A stretch of 64,000 bases of DNA from assembly GCA_029215795.1 (NCBI GenBank), contig JARDYH010000007.1, positions 16,899,763 to 16,963,762 on the forward strand. Reading direction: 5' to 3'. Below, one piece after another: positions 34,684 to 45,662 of the stretch; the stretch's first letter is position 1, and each line of letters begins with the position of its first letter. This DNA comes from Anniella stebbinsi. Lineage: Eukaryota > Chordata > Lepidosauria > Squamata > Anniellidae. Below the pieces are notes generated by a model. It was given only the letters and a program-made list of their open reading frames with translations, ran no database searches and had not been told where the DNA came from. The position numbers and the translations under genes are program-made.

Positions 34684-34691
34684 GTTCTGAT

Positions 34692-36095
34692 TCATATTCT
34701 GAACATTGTCTCTCTTTTTTTAGTTCCCCTTGAACTATTGGGGGATTTCATCCCATCCCGCTTAGAATATTTGGCAAAATGGCCTTCTCGATTTCACTAG
34801 CTACTGATAAGGTAGAGAATTGGGCACCACAATGAATCCAATTTTCACATTGTTTAATACTATGTTGATACTAATGAAGAAAGCCATGGTCTTGGCTCCT
34901 CCTCCTTCCACTTCTCCACTCTTAGTCTATTGCTTCCGTTTTTCACCACTATGAACTAATAATAGAGTTTCACTTAGCGTTGTGTGAGCCTAATTGAGAA
35001 TGTTTCCTTATTTGTCCCAAAATTTCTCAAGTCAGAACCCACCAGAACTCTAAAGAAGCTATCCACAGTGCTGAACCTATTTGGGGGGGCGGTGTCTCTT
35101 CAACTGCTCTCTCCCAGCGAGAGAGTGATAGGCGAGAAAAAGGGGCTGTCTGATTCCTTTGGGATGGTGTGGACTGGGCCCAAAGGGAGAGGCAATCCAA
35201 ATCCGCTAACCAAACAGATTACAAGTTTGGTTTGGTTTGGTTTGCTGATTCTCATGTCCCTAGACTTGCAGATGCTAATTCAGGTATATATGTGTCAACA
35301 TGTCTTGGACAGCCCTTGAAATAAAGGATACCTTCCAGTAGAGGATCCATGACCATCCTAGAATATCTAGAGTGAACATGGGTCAGGTCAAATCCAGGAA
35401 GGTCTAAGATCAAACATGAAAATGGTCCAGACAGTAAATGAGGAATAGAGAGAATAGAGAAGGAAGGATGAAAGATTACCAGAATTTCAAGTTCAGCCTT
35501 GCTGCATGGTTGCAATACCACCATGTTTGGAATACTTTCAGTTGTCCCCACCATGTTTGCAGTGGCCAGGACTTATTTTGGAAAACAGACAGGGAGCAGG
35601 ACTTTAGCAACTGGCTACTGTGTCAGGAATGACACTCAAACACCATTAACACCTCAGTCATGGAGAAATATGGTCTCCTCTGTAAAGGTTGCTTAAAACA
35701 AAAGCTCATTTATCTGAATGCAGCAGACATATAATCAATTTACATGAAGAATTTCAAAATTAGTCAGATTGTAATGAACTATGAAATACTGATTAATGCA
35801 TTTTTGCAATGTTTGATTAGAAGTGCACCGTGTTCTCTAGCATATTCTTGCTATTTTGGCATTTATCAGCTGAGTGTGGGTTTCTTATAAATTGACACAA
35901 TGTACATAGCCTCTGAATTATGACAATCCACCACCACTTCATCCGCTCTCGAAACCAAGTTATTCCAAACGAAGAGGCTGTAGTAGGCTCTAGTTAAGCA
36001 CGGGATATATATCTCAAGGCAAGTGGGCATGGATATCTTTGGAACTGTGATCCAGGAAGTTGATGGTTTATGTTATTTTGAAAGGGTGGAGAATA
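34692..36095. other. Unannotated interval
   Basis: No gene recognised. Near 35255-35263 'CATGTCCCTA' could be a single hAT-type right end, but no matching left end was found. The stretch 35700-36000 is repeat-free. Confidence 0.4.
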
Positions 36096-36142
36096 ACACA
36101 CACACCCTCACACACACACACACCCTCACACACACACACACC
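36096..36142. repeat. (CA)n with CCCT interruptions
   Basis: Three CA blocks separated by CCCTCA, forming a higher-order repeat of about 20 bp. Confidence 0.9.
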
Positions 36143-36599
36143 ATCCATTCCCCTACAATAGAGTATGAAGTGGGGGGTCCTACTGGTTTGGAGGGTTGTG
36201 AAGTTCAGTGAACATTTGTAAGATAGGTAGAAGGTAATTGGTACATACCTCACTTTAATGTACAAGGTAGTAGATGGGTTGTCTTTGATTTTTGAACTTT
36301 AAAAACAGCCCCTCGCCTTCTTGAAGTGGTGAGAGGCCCTTGTGTTCTCCTGGCTGCACTTACCATGATTCCCATGAAATAAAAATGAATAAAATACAAT
36401 AATTTTAACAAGCCCTTTATAGTGCAACAGAAGCCATATCCAGGCATTCCTGAAGCGTGTTGATTAAAGCTGTGAGGCGAGGGAGCGTGTTAGCTACTTC
36501 CTTCCATCCTCAATACTGTCATCCTCTAAACATGGCAGAGATGGCAGAGAAATTCAGCTGAGGTTTAGTTTTCTATTAATTCTGTAGTGGACCAGCTTT

Positions 36600-37080
36600 T
36601 TCCGCATCACATGGATTCTGCTATGGAGCAGTTTTTCACTTTGGGGAAAGATTTGCACTATTTTGCATAAGCTGTAATTTGCATTAATTAATGTACATTA
36701 GTGCATATGTGCAAGTTCACACTAGTGGTGATGCAAATTAGAACAAGTGGAATGAAATTTCCCCGAAATGGAAGAAGAAATTGACACCTTTTTTACAAGT
36801 ACTGAATATGCCTCTGCTGGGCTAAAATGAAGTTGTGTGTGGAGAGGATGAAACTGACAAGGATATTGACAAGAGGGGAATGTGACTGCCTGTGTGGGGC
36901 TACTTAGTGGACAGGTATTTGTGCAAGATCAGCAATAAAGAAAAATGTTTTAATTGCAACACCATTTGTGCAAATTTTAAGATTCCTCAAAATTTGCATG
37001 AATTAAAATTTGTGGAAAACTCAGTAACCCCCCTCCCAGAAATGAGTATTTTTTTTTCCAGAATCAGAAAAGAAACCCTG
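36600..37080. repeat. Interspersed repeat of unknown family, copy 1
   Basis: Shares several blocks, in order, with 48800-49270: 'ACAAGTACTGAATATG' against 'ACAAGTACAGAATATG', 'ACTGACAAGGATATTGACAA' against 'ACTGACAAGGATATTTACAA', and 'AGTGGACAGGTATTTG' against 'AGTGGACAGGAGGATTTG'. The flanking zone is rich in TTTGCAT words. Neither ends nor coding potential were recognised. Confidence 0.65.
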
Positions 37081-37482
37081 CTACAGTCCATGTCCATTTA
37101 CTGGAATGGAAATGCTTTGGAATCCAGTTGGGCTTAAACAGAGTGGAATTCCCAGTGTCACACATCATTTCCAAGATTTGGCCATTTTGACATTATTGGA
37201 CTCCCTTTTAAATAGGCAAAATTCAACTGCAAGCTAGCAAAGGAGTCTGCAAAGCTGGAGGATGTATACATGCTGCATTTCCTTCCCTCCTTGGTTTCTC
37301 AAGGAGGTAAGGAAGCAGAAGTGAAATTTACTCTGCTGTGGGGCAGGAGAATTGTTCAGGGTTCTCCAACTCTAGTTGGCTCAGAAACCTGGAAGTGTGG
37401 AGATATCATCCTCACTAGCTCACTGTTTGCCTTCTTCTCTCTTACTGCCAAGCTGAGTTGATTGAAAAAGCTGTCCTAAGTT

Positions 37483-37656
37483 GTAGGCAGTAGCCTATAT
37501 ACACCAGTTCCTGGGGAACATGGGTGGGAGGGCACTGTTGCTCCTGTGTCCTGCTCATGAGTTCCTGGTCAATGGCTGATTGGCCACTGTGTGTACAGAG
37601 TGCTGGACTAGATGAATCCTTGGTCTGATCCAACATGGCTATTCTTATGTTCTTTT
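37483..37656 (+). mobile_element. LINE 3' end, 'AGAACATAAGAA' family
   Basis: Plus-sense tail: 'CCAGTTCCTGGGGAACATGG', 'GAGTGCTGGACTAGATGAA', 'TCTGATCCAACATGGC' and the terminus 'TATTCTTATGTTCTTT'. It is the best-preserved terminus of this family in the window. Confidence 0.75.
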
Positions 37657-37712
37657 GTGGGTGGCCCAGAAGCCATACATCTGGAGCCATCTCAGACAGG
37701 TACAATGCAGTC

Positions 37713-37761
<49 letters not shown>
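37713..37761. repeat. Compound (TA)n(TG)n microsatellite
   Basis: About ten TA units followed by fourteen TG units. Confidence 0.95.
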
Positions 37762-37763
<2 letters not shown>

Positions 37764-38050
37764 TCAGAAGTAAGTCCAAATAAGTTCAGTGAAGCTTACT
37801 CTTAGGTAGGTGGATACTGAACTGCAATCTTAAATGGCTAGAATAAGTACTTTTAGGAACCACATGACTAAACATGACATATAAAGTTTGCTTTTTAGTG
37901 AGATTTAGCAGTACATCCTTTTCATTTATGATTTGAATTCCAAGCTATTTGATTTCCTAATGCTAAGCCAATTTTTTAAAAAAATATTCCAGTGCTTCTG
38001 GATTTGAACTACTTGCGTTAAAATGATTGTACTAAATTCTAATGCCAAAC

Positions 38051-38051
38051 A

Positions 38052-38091
<40 letters not shown>
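38051..38091. repeat. (ATT)n microsatellite
   Basis: Thirteen ATT units without a recognisable L2 tail beside them. Confidence 0.95.
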
Positions 38092-38094
<3 letters not shown>

Positions 38095-38874
38095 AAGGAC
38101 ATTTCAAACAGCTTGAGGACATAAAGAAGAGCATTAATTATTCAGAAGTAATGATGAAGTGCCTATTTGGAGTAGTGGCAGCCAATGATTACAGACCTTG
38201 TGATTTTTAAAAAGATATCAGGAAAGTGTCTAAGGGTGCAAGATTGGTTAAAAAAAAATGTTTTGGTTCTGGATCACCCACACACTCCAGTGGCAATATG
38301 AGGATAATAATGCTCATTTACTTTGCAGGGTTTGCTGGAACACTTACTGAGATAAAGTACATGAATGCTTTGAACACTCTAAAACACCACGTAAATGCTA
38401 AGTGTTACTATTATGGTGGAGGGTTAGCAGAATGGGAGGTATTAAAATGATTATTAGTGGGGAATATTCTTTCTGGAAGTAAAAAAAAAAATACTGCGAA
38501 GTTACAGAGTGCCTGTGTGTTTGGAGTAGTTTCCTTTTTCTTTTTATTAACCTTGAATTAGCCCAAAGTATTCACGGCTGTGCTAGAATTTTTGAGGCTT
38601 TTGCAGAGTGTGTCTTTAGGGGTGGGGAAAATCTCTGATACAGGGACCACCAACTCCCTTCCAGATCATGCCAGAAAGGGTGGGAGTTGTAGGATGCGAG
38701 TTTTCCTGCCGACCCTCTCCTGCTCCTTATTTTATTTTTTTTAAAGAATTTTACATGCCATTGACACCAATGGGAGAGAAAATCTGTACACCCGCTCCAG
38801 GGCTAATATGTCTTTTCTCCCTCCCTTAACAGGGGTGTGTCTGGGAAATCCAAGAACTCCCCCAGGCCGGCCCA
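38092..38874. other. Unannotated interval
   Basis: No gene recognised. Near 38640-38700 the words 'GACCACCAACTCCC' and 'GGGTGGGAGTTGTAGGATG' resemble the 'AACTACAACTCCCA' repeat at 39000. Confidence 0.4.
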
Positions 38875-38982
38875 ACCTATTTTAATGTGTTTCATTGTTG
38901 TAAGCCACTTTATGAGTGCTTCTGTCCTGAAAGGCAGCCAAGAAAGTTTTAAAATAAATAAACAAACAAACAAATAAATAAT
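38875..38982 (+). mobile_element. LINE 3' terminus (L2/CR1 group)
   Basis: 'TTGTAAGCCACTTTATGAG' then 'TCCTGAAAGGCAGCCAAGAA' and a terminal (AAATAAAC)n run. A short tail fragment only. Confidence 0.5.
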
Positions 38983-38998
38983 GGTGCCTTCCATATGT

Positions 38999-39100
38999 TT
39001 TGGACTGCAACTCCCATGAGCCTTGTCCAGGTTTCTTGGATGATAGGTGTTGTAATCCAAAACATCTGGAGACCACCAGGTCAGGAATGGCTGGGTTATC
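38999..39100. mobile_element. Palindromic repeat, 'AACTCCCA' family
   Basis: 'TTTTGGACTGCAACTCCCAT' and the later 'TGTTGTAATCCAAAACATC' form inverted arms. Single arms of the same family are visible at about 3300 ('TTTTGAACTACAACTCCCAG') and 18040. It resembles a degenerate MITE; ends not defined. Confidence 0.5.
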
Positions 39101-40689
39101 AACTTCCATGGTTATTCAGAAATGCTACATTATATCTCTGTATTTAGAAGAGAGAGAAAACAACCCATGTTTTATTGTCTCCTATAGGAGAACTCTTCCC
39201 CCACTCCCCAAAAAGTATGGGATATGTAAAAAAAATCCAATCACACATAATAAACATGTAAAATATTTCCATTTGGGGTTGGTGGTTGCCAGTAGCAACA
39301 AAGGATGGAAAACTGCCATCTGGCTTCTAGTTTTAAATGAGATTTGAATAATCAATTTAATAATGGATAGTGTACATGTTTTACACAAATAATCACTTCT
39401 CTTGGCTTCTAAGGAAAACTTTCGAAGAAGAGAAAGAAATACTGCATGAACATAATGCAAAGCAAACAGACGCCTCTCACGATGTTGATTTACATTACTA
39501 ACTTTACTTAAAATGGAGTGAAGCTTCTCTTTTCATCTGTTGGGTCATTCAGATATAAGTGGTTAGCAATAAACAAGATGAAAACCACAAAGACACAGTA
39601 GCGCTGTAGGAATGCAGTTCCTCTAATCTTTCCATCGAGAATGAAATAGTTGCCATGAGGAAGTAATCATAAATGGCCTGACATGGCAGATCATTCCTTA
39701 TGCTAGCGCTACTGACTTTACTGACTTTCAAATCTTGCAACCGGGCTGGAGACTTGGGGATCTGTGATGGGACCTGGCAAATCAGGAAGCAATGTGCCTT
39801 GAGAGAGGAGGTGGAGCCTTAAAACATGGCTCACCTAGTGGGCCAGGGGAACACATTGGACAATTCTCTAGGCAGTCTGGCATAAAGGCAGAAGGAAAAC
39901 CACTAACAAAACCCCAAGACAAGTAGTGCCATTCACATGTGACTTCATAGGGCTGTGCACCAGAGCCCCACATGGCTCTGGAAGACAATTTGGACTCATT
40001 CACAAGTCACCTGCTTCAACCCAGATCTGAATCCACATCTCAGTTTGGAAATCCAAATGTTCGTGTCTCCCATTGAGTATAGCTGGAAATCAACAAATGG
40101 CTATAACTTTTTTTTTTCTTCCCATTTGTCAGACTCTGGTGACATTTGCAGACATAGTAGTCCATCACGTCAATTTGCAGATGAATAGAGAGAAGTGCAA
40201 AAACAGTCTTTGCAGTTCATGGGCTTCCCGAAATGGGATGTGCTTAAACCCCCCCCCCCTGCATCTTTGTGAGCAATTGTCATTACAATTATATGTAACA
40301 TAGTGGTGCCTCTACTGAAGAAACCTTCACAATTGCAGGAAGGGTGCAACATAGTTTGTGGAAGGGGGTGTTCAAATTTGGGAGAGGACATAATGATTTA
40401 TTTCTTCTTGGTCCCCTTATGGTTTTTTTTTTCACAGTTTGTATGAAAATGGCATATGGCATAGAGGTGTCCTTGGGCAAGAAACCTGCCAGATTTCAGA
40501 GGGATAGGTGCAAGGGCTAGGAAGTAATTATGAATGAACATCAGTGAAAGCCCCCTTTTTTTGCTCAGTTGGCACAAGAGTCACATAAATGGTAATAGAA
40601 GAGAGGAGAGCATGGGCGTATCATACAGTGGCACAGCCAGAAGGACTTGAACGCTCAGCATTTTCCAAGCAAGCACCCAATACTACACC
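39101..40689. other. Mostly unannotated interval
   Basis: No gene recognised. At 39945 'TAGGGCTGTGCACCAGAG' looks like a left end of the TAGGGCTGTGCA hAT-type group, but no right end with a matching flank was found. A C homopolymer lies at 40250-40259. Confidence 0.4.
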
Positions 40690-41226
40690 ATCTCAGGTCT
40701 TACAGACTCCGCCACACCTCTTGTAACGGGACAGAGGATAGGAAAGAGTACTGGACACTGGATCAATCTTGTGATATATTGGCTTGAAACACCCAAGTAC
40801 AGAAGGGCTTTTTCATTGGCCCAATTTAAAGTTCTTCCCTCCAAGTTATTAGAGGGGAGGTTTAAAAGGGTTCTTACCAAAAATAGACTCTGCCCTTGCA
40901 ACAACTCCGAAGTAGAATCCATAAATCATGTGCTGTTTGATTGTGAATTTTACCAAAAGAGTAGAAGCGATTTGCTGTACCCAATCACGCAGCGCTTAGT
41001 AGGGATGTCACATGAGGCAATGATTAAGTTCCTGCTACAGAGCACGGACAAATCTGTGACGATCCAAGTGGCTAAATTTTTCTCCCTGGCAATTCATTGT
41101 AGGAAACTGTTAGTGGTGGACTGAATTATTCTTTATTGATATCCTGGGGTATTAGTTGTATGCATATGTATCTTTTAAACTGTGTATTGCTGGTTTATGG
41201 ATTGTAATAAAGATTTGTTGTTGTTG
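40690..41226 (+). mobile_element. Non-LTR retrotransposon C-terminal fragment with 3' UTR
   Basis: A coding remnant (40771-41124) is followed by about 100 bp of 3' UTR with AATAAA near 41207 and a short terminal (TTG)n at 41216-41226, typical of a LINE end. It differs from the CR1 and L2 tails elsewhere in the window, so it represents a separate LINE group. The 5' boundary is not defined. Confidence 0.65.
40771..41124 (+). pseudogene. LINE C-terminal zinc-knuckle-like domain fragment
   Basis: A frame of about 117 codons. The segment 'LCPCNNSEVESINHVLFDCE' at residues 46-65 has the C-x-C...H-x(4)-C spacing of the reverse-transcriptase-associated zinc-binding region found after the RT domain of several LINE groups. 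The preceding 'YRRAFSLAQFKVLPSKLLEG' fits the same context. No catalytic domain is present. Family identity within the LINEs is not settled. Confidence 0.6.
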
Positions 41227-41427
41227 ATTCACATCCCTTCAATCAAAGCACTAGACAACCCTGGTAAAAACCATTCACTGTGAATAGATGCTAGAAGAAG
41301 TCCACCACACGCCTCCTTAGCCTGGTGTTTTCTTTATCTGGACAAATTGGAGAGGAATGTATTTATTTTTGGAGAGAAATTATCTGAGCATTCAGATTTG
41401 GTCCACCTAGGAGCAGCCCTGGTTCAT

Positions 41428-42250
41428 TGTGGGTGAAGGGGGGGGGGGAATGATGAGACGAGAACAACTGTATATGGTATAAAATTTGGGCCACATTTAT
41501 TAAAGATCTGCAAAGGGAAACTGAGTGGGCCCTAATCTATGCCAGCCACTAGCTAGGCATTATATCGGGTGAAGCGTTCTATCTCTGGAGAGTGGCATCA
41601 GATGATCGCCACACCCAGGCCATACCCTTTTTGGGGAGGGTAGACAGACCCATGCCACTCACCCCACAGGCCGCACAACACCAGTTAGAGTGACAAGAGT
41701 CAGCCTAACAGGTGGCCTTCTCCCCCCCCCCCACTGGGGCCGCACAACCCTCAGCGGAAGGCCTCAGGTATCACCTGTCACCAAACATCAGTGCCACAGA
41801 ATGATCACCATCCCTTTCCTCTAATTGCACCCGCCCCTATCAGCCTGAGCCAAATGTGACCACATTAACCAGAATTGAATATTATAATGCCTAAGACACT
41901 CTCTCCCCACTTACAGGGTGAAGTAGGCGAAAAGATACATGGCCCAGGCCAATCAGACTATGTGCCAAAAAATTCCTACTTGGTCCCCAAAAGGGCGACC
42001 AAGTAAAACCCACACTGCATACAGAGAGGGAGGGAGGGAGCCGCGCTTTGAAGAGCCTGGGAGGCTGGGTGCGGCTGCCTTATATAGGCACAGCCACTCT
42101 GCACCCAAGCGGCTGGCACCAAGTGCCCACCCAATGGGGAGAGCACATGTCTCTTCTCCCCCCCACAAACACCCGCAATAGCCTCCCCAAGGCCATGTGC
42201 CAGGATGTGGTTGGAGGGCATTTTTGGACAGCTCCTGAATCCATCCGATT
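41428..42250 (-). mobile_element. LTR, minus sense, partner of 21985-22675
   Basis: Read on the minus strand it has a TATA box (complement of TATATAGG at 42081-42088), a CT-rich block, and AATAAA (complement of 41496-41501), and ends in CA at 41428. Its blocks match 21985-22675 in the same order. The start of U3 is uncertain by some tens of bases and no clear target duplication was found. No retroviral coding region adjoins, so it is probably a solo LTR. Confidence 0.7.
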
Positions 42251-42570
42251 CAACCCAATTTGGCTCAAGCTTCACCCCTACTTCCCATTAACAATGTGCA
42301 TTATGAAGTATAGGACTGGGCCTATACCATTCTGGGGCCTCATTTTATGTGTTTGCTCCTTGCCTAGTGAAGGCAGCTAAACCCCTTAAATTTGGGATAA
42401 AACCACAAGATCTGGCATGTTTACTCTGCGGCATGAAGGAGAAGAAAGCATTTCCTCTCTGCTTTCATCCAACTTCCAACAGAAAGATGTATCAAGTTGC
42501 GTAGAAACATCCATCCTTCCTTATTGCACATTGACAGGGGGTCATTTAAAGCGGCCAGTGGCCATTTCCT

Positions 42571-42998
42571 ATGCACTCACTATATGATGCATATACCTTT
42601 AAAGCCCTACATTGTTTGGGTCCAGGTTACCTGTGGGATCACCTTCTCCCGTACAATCTGCCCCGCACACTCAGGTCCTCTGGGGAGAATATACTTCAAT
42701 CAGCCAAAACTAGGCTGACAACTATTACCCAGAGGACCTTTCTTTCTGCCACCCCCAGACTGCAGAATGGCCTGCCGGGGGGAGATTTGTCAACTTAATA
42801 CACTCTCCAAGTTTAAGACAGCTAAAGACTAGTTTCTTCCAGCAGGCTTACCCAGATGAATTTTAAGATGTCCTGATTGTTATTTTAATATTGTATTGGT
42901 TTTATGTGCTCTTTACTTAGTTTTATGCATTTGTTTTATATCGTATTGTTGTATTAATGTTGTTCTCTGCCTCTGTCCAAATGGAGAGGCGGGTAAGA

Positions 42999-43037
<39 letters not shown>
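42571..43037 (+). mobile_element. L2 LINE 3' end
   Basis: The 5' part still encodes the conserved end of the L2 protein, readable as 'ALHCLGPGYLWDHLLPYN', then 'PRTLRSSGEN' and 'TQRTFLSATPRLQNGLP', which parallels 58478-59020 on the minus strand. It is followed by an AT-rich 3' UTR, 'CTGTCCAAATGGAGAGGCGG' and (AAT)n. A frameshift near 42780 breaks the frame. Confidence 0.88.
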
Positions 43038-43637
43038 TCAAAGGTTGAATCTGGGCTATCCTTCCAGTTGAATATATCATAGGAAAGGGAGCTCTGTGTT
43101 TGTTGCTTTCTAAAGCATTAAAAAGTGACAGTAGGAAGGAGCGAAGCCACGAAAAGGTGACCAAAATTAAATAACTATATTACCACTAATATTTGCACTG
43201 TTGCCAGGTGAAGATATTGTTTAAAAACAAAGGGATGTAAAGTTCCACACTATTCATTCATTTACAAGATAAATATAGCACCAAAAATAACCTTGCACAG
43301 TGCTGAGGCCAGCAAAAAGATAGAACTGATTATCCTGAGCTAGGAGGGTTACAGTTGTACAAAGAAGCTAAAGAAAGATTTCTTTTCCTGTACAGTACTC
43401 TCAGTGTGGCACATATCAAATCAGGGAATTTCTTTGCAAGCTACTGTAAAAAAAAAAAAAAAGAACGAGAGAAAGAGAGAAACAAAAGCAAGGCCTTGCT
43501 GTTTCCAGGCTAATATGCTCCTAACAGCAGTTCATGTTTAGACCCACCATTCTTCACCAGATGGTGGTACCCATGACCACCTCCATACATTAAATTAATG
43601 CATGAAAGGGGGCTTGGGGATGCATCCTTCCTCCCAT
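43038..43637. other. Unannotated interval
   Basis: No gene or element recognised. A poly(A)/GA-rich tract lies near 43448-43490. Confidence 0.45.
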
Positions 43638-44085
43638 AATAAGAACAGCCATGCTGGATCAGACCAAGTTCCATCTACTCAGGGATTCTATCCCCACAGT
43701 GGCCAGCTGGCTCCCTGTGTGAAACATGAATGCAATAGCATCCTTTCAATCATATTCCCTGGGGCACATAGGGATATGCCTGTGTGCATCAGTATGTTTT
43801 CTGCCTCTGATACTGGAGGAAGCATATAGCCATCAGAACTAGCCACTGATAGGCTTATCCTCCATGAAATTGGAGGCCATCACTACATCTTCTGGAAGGA
43901 AATTCCATAGGGTAACTGTGTGTTGTATTTACAAAATTCGGCATTAAGTGAGAGTCACAACGTTTTAATAAATAAATGTTTTAACAAATAAACCAAGAAG
44001 TACTTCTCTTTACCAGTCCTGAATCTTTCACCAGTCAACACCATGGGATGATCCCCAGTTCTAGCAATATGAGAAGGAGAACATT
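43638..44085 (-). mobile_element. LINE 3' end, 'AGAACATAAGAA' family, long copy
   Basis: The plus strand starts 'ATAAGAACAGCCATGCTGG' and continues through 'CTGCCTCTGATACTGGAGG' to 'GGAAATTCCATAGGGTAACT' and 'AAGAAGTACTTCTCTTTACC'. The last two in minus sense correspond to the end of a LINE open reading frame, just before the 3' UTR. This is the evidence that the family is a LINE and not a SINE. Confidence 0.65.
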
Positions 44086-44354
44086 GTCTCCCTCGCTCCC
44101 CACCAGGCATACTTTTAAACACCTCTAATCCTTATGCACTCTATACAACTCCACACACTCCCAATAACATGGTCCAGTACTGGAGTTGTCACATGTCCCT
44201 TTTCTCCCGACAAACATTGGTGAACATGTGTAGCCTTCTCAGATAAGTTTCAGATTTTTAGTTCCTCCATACAACTGTGTTCATAGCTTCACACATTACT
44301 TCACCTGAACCACATGGGGCTTATACTAGAGTTGCCCCATGAGCACATGCAGTG

Positions 44355-44510
44355 TGAATCAAACCATTGGTCTATGTAGCCCAGTATTTTCTATTTTGAC
44401 TGCTTTCCAAGGATTCAGATGGGACCATTCTAGCCTTTTGAGCAGTAATTGCACCGAGGATCTCCTACTTGCAAAGCATGTGCTCTGGCACTAAGCTACA
44501 GGCTCTTCTA
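44355..44510 (-). mobile_element. Diverged tRNA-derived SINE
   Basis: 'ACCATTGGTCTATGTAGCCC' and 'AGTATTTTCTATTTTGACTG' are the reversed tail. 'TTGCACCGAGGATCTCC' and 'GCAAAGCATGTGCTCTGGC', then 'ACTAAGCTACAGGC', are the reversed head with B and A boxes. Confidence 0.7.
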
Positions 44511-45137
44511 AAGTTTTCATCACAAAAATACTGGCCTCCTGGATGGGACCAGAAGGACAAAACCATGGCAGGCAGCATGAGTGCAACATTAGGAAGCTCA
44601 AGAGCAAAGCCATGAGGAGACATCCTAGGTTAGGCCTGAGCTCAGGAGGAATCTGGCAAATAACAAGTGGAATGAGAGTGGATCTTGGCAAGTTATCTTG
44701 ACAGGATCGGAAATTTTCTAGGTTTTCAAGGCTTAAAACTAGGGATGTCAGTTTTGGCATAATTTACCCAAATTGCAGCCACAAGTTGCCTAAATGCTGA
44801 TTTTAAGGGGGAAGTTCCTGAATTTTGGGGAAAAGTGTCCAGCCTGGCTCAGAAGTGCAAGCCAAGCCGGAGGCTCTGGAGAAATCCAGTGAGCCCAAAA
44901 AGGACCAGATTTCCCGATGGCAGCCATCCCTTTTCAACATTTTCTAGCTGACAGAAACAGCCATTTTTTATTATCAGACCACTAACATATAGTCTAATGA
45001 GCAACCTTATCCTATACCTGCAATCATAATTGCACAGACACTTTCAGCAGTATGAAATTTTCTCCTAATACACAAATATAATTACCAAGTTTGTTGTTGT
45101 TTTGATAGCAGTAAGAACACTCCTTGCCCATGATGTT

Positions 45138-45457
45138 TAGGCTGACCAGATAAAATCCAGGTCAGGGCTCATGTAACTTTAACAGTTGTAGAGAAAAGGG
45201 AATTTCAGCCAGTGTCATTTGTATGCAATTAGTTCCTGGTGATATTCCCTCTTCATCACAACAGTTAAAGGTGCATGCACTATACTAGAGTGACCATATA
45301 CAAAAGAAGGCAGGGCCCCTGCAACTTTAACAGTTGTGATGAAGAGGGAATTTCACCAGGAACTAATTGCATACAAATGACACTGGCTGAAATTCCCTTT
45401 TCTCTACAACTGTTAAAGTTACATGAGCCCTGACCTGGATTTTATCTGGTCACCCTA
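45138..45457. mobile_element. 320-bp palindromic hAT-type MITE, second copy
   Basis: Same element as 12117-12436 and the same length, with the middle segment in the opposite orientation. The ends are TAGGCTGACCAGATAAAATC and, reverse-complemented, TAGGGTGACCAGATAAAATC. It is flanked by a perfect 8-bp duplication ATGATGTT (45130-45137 and 45458-45465). Few differences separate the two copies, so both are fairly recent. Confidence 0.93.
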
Positions 45458-45471
45458 ATGATGTTGTCATT

Positions 45472-45662
45472 GGCCCTGTTCAGAAGAGCCCTTAAACCAC
45501 AGCTTTAACCACAGTGATTAAACCAGAAACCCAGGCCATGTTCAGAAGACACCTTAAAACATGGCTTTAACCATGGTGAATAAGGCTTTTGAACATGGCC
45601 CTGGTTTCTGGCTTAACCACCGTGGTTAAAGCCATGGTTTAAGGTGCATTCTGAACGGGGCC
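45472..45662. mobile_element. 191-bp palindromic MITE, 3-bp duplication
   Basis: The ends are GGCCCTGTTCAGAAGAGCCC and, reverse-complemented, GGCCCCGTTCAGAATGCACC. It is flanked by ATT on both sides (45469-45471 and 45663-45665). Internally it contains a second, reversed 'GGCCATGTTCAGAAGACACC' unit, so it is a composite of nested palindromes. It is related to 7185-7295 and begins 6 bp beyond the target duplication of the 320-bp element. Confidence 0.72.

Noticed and set aside
39945..41235. hAT-type element from TAGGGCTGTGCACC to CACATCCCTT
   Set aside because: The flanks TGACTTCA and TCAATCAA do not match and the interval contains a LINE end, so the two ends are not a pair.
44742..44936. hAT-type element from TAGGGATGTCAG to GCCATCCCTT
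   Set aside because: Ends are weakly similar and the flanks do not form an 8-bp duplication.
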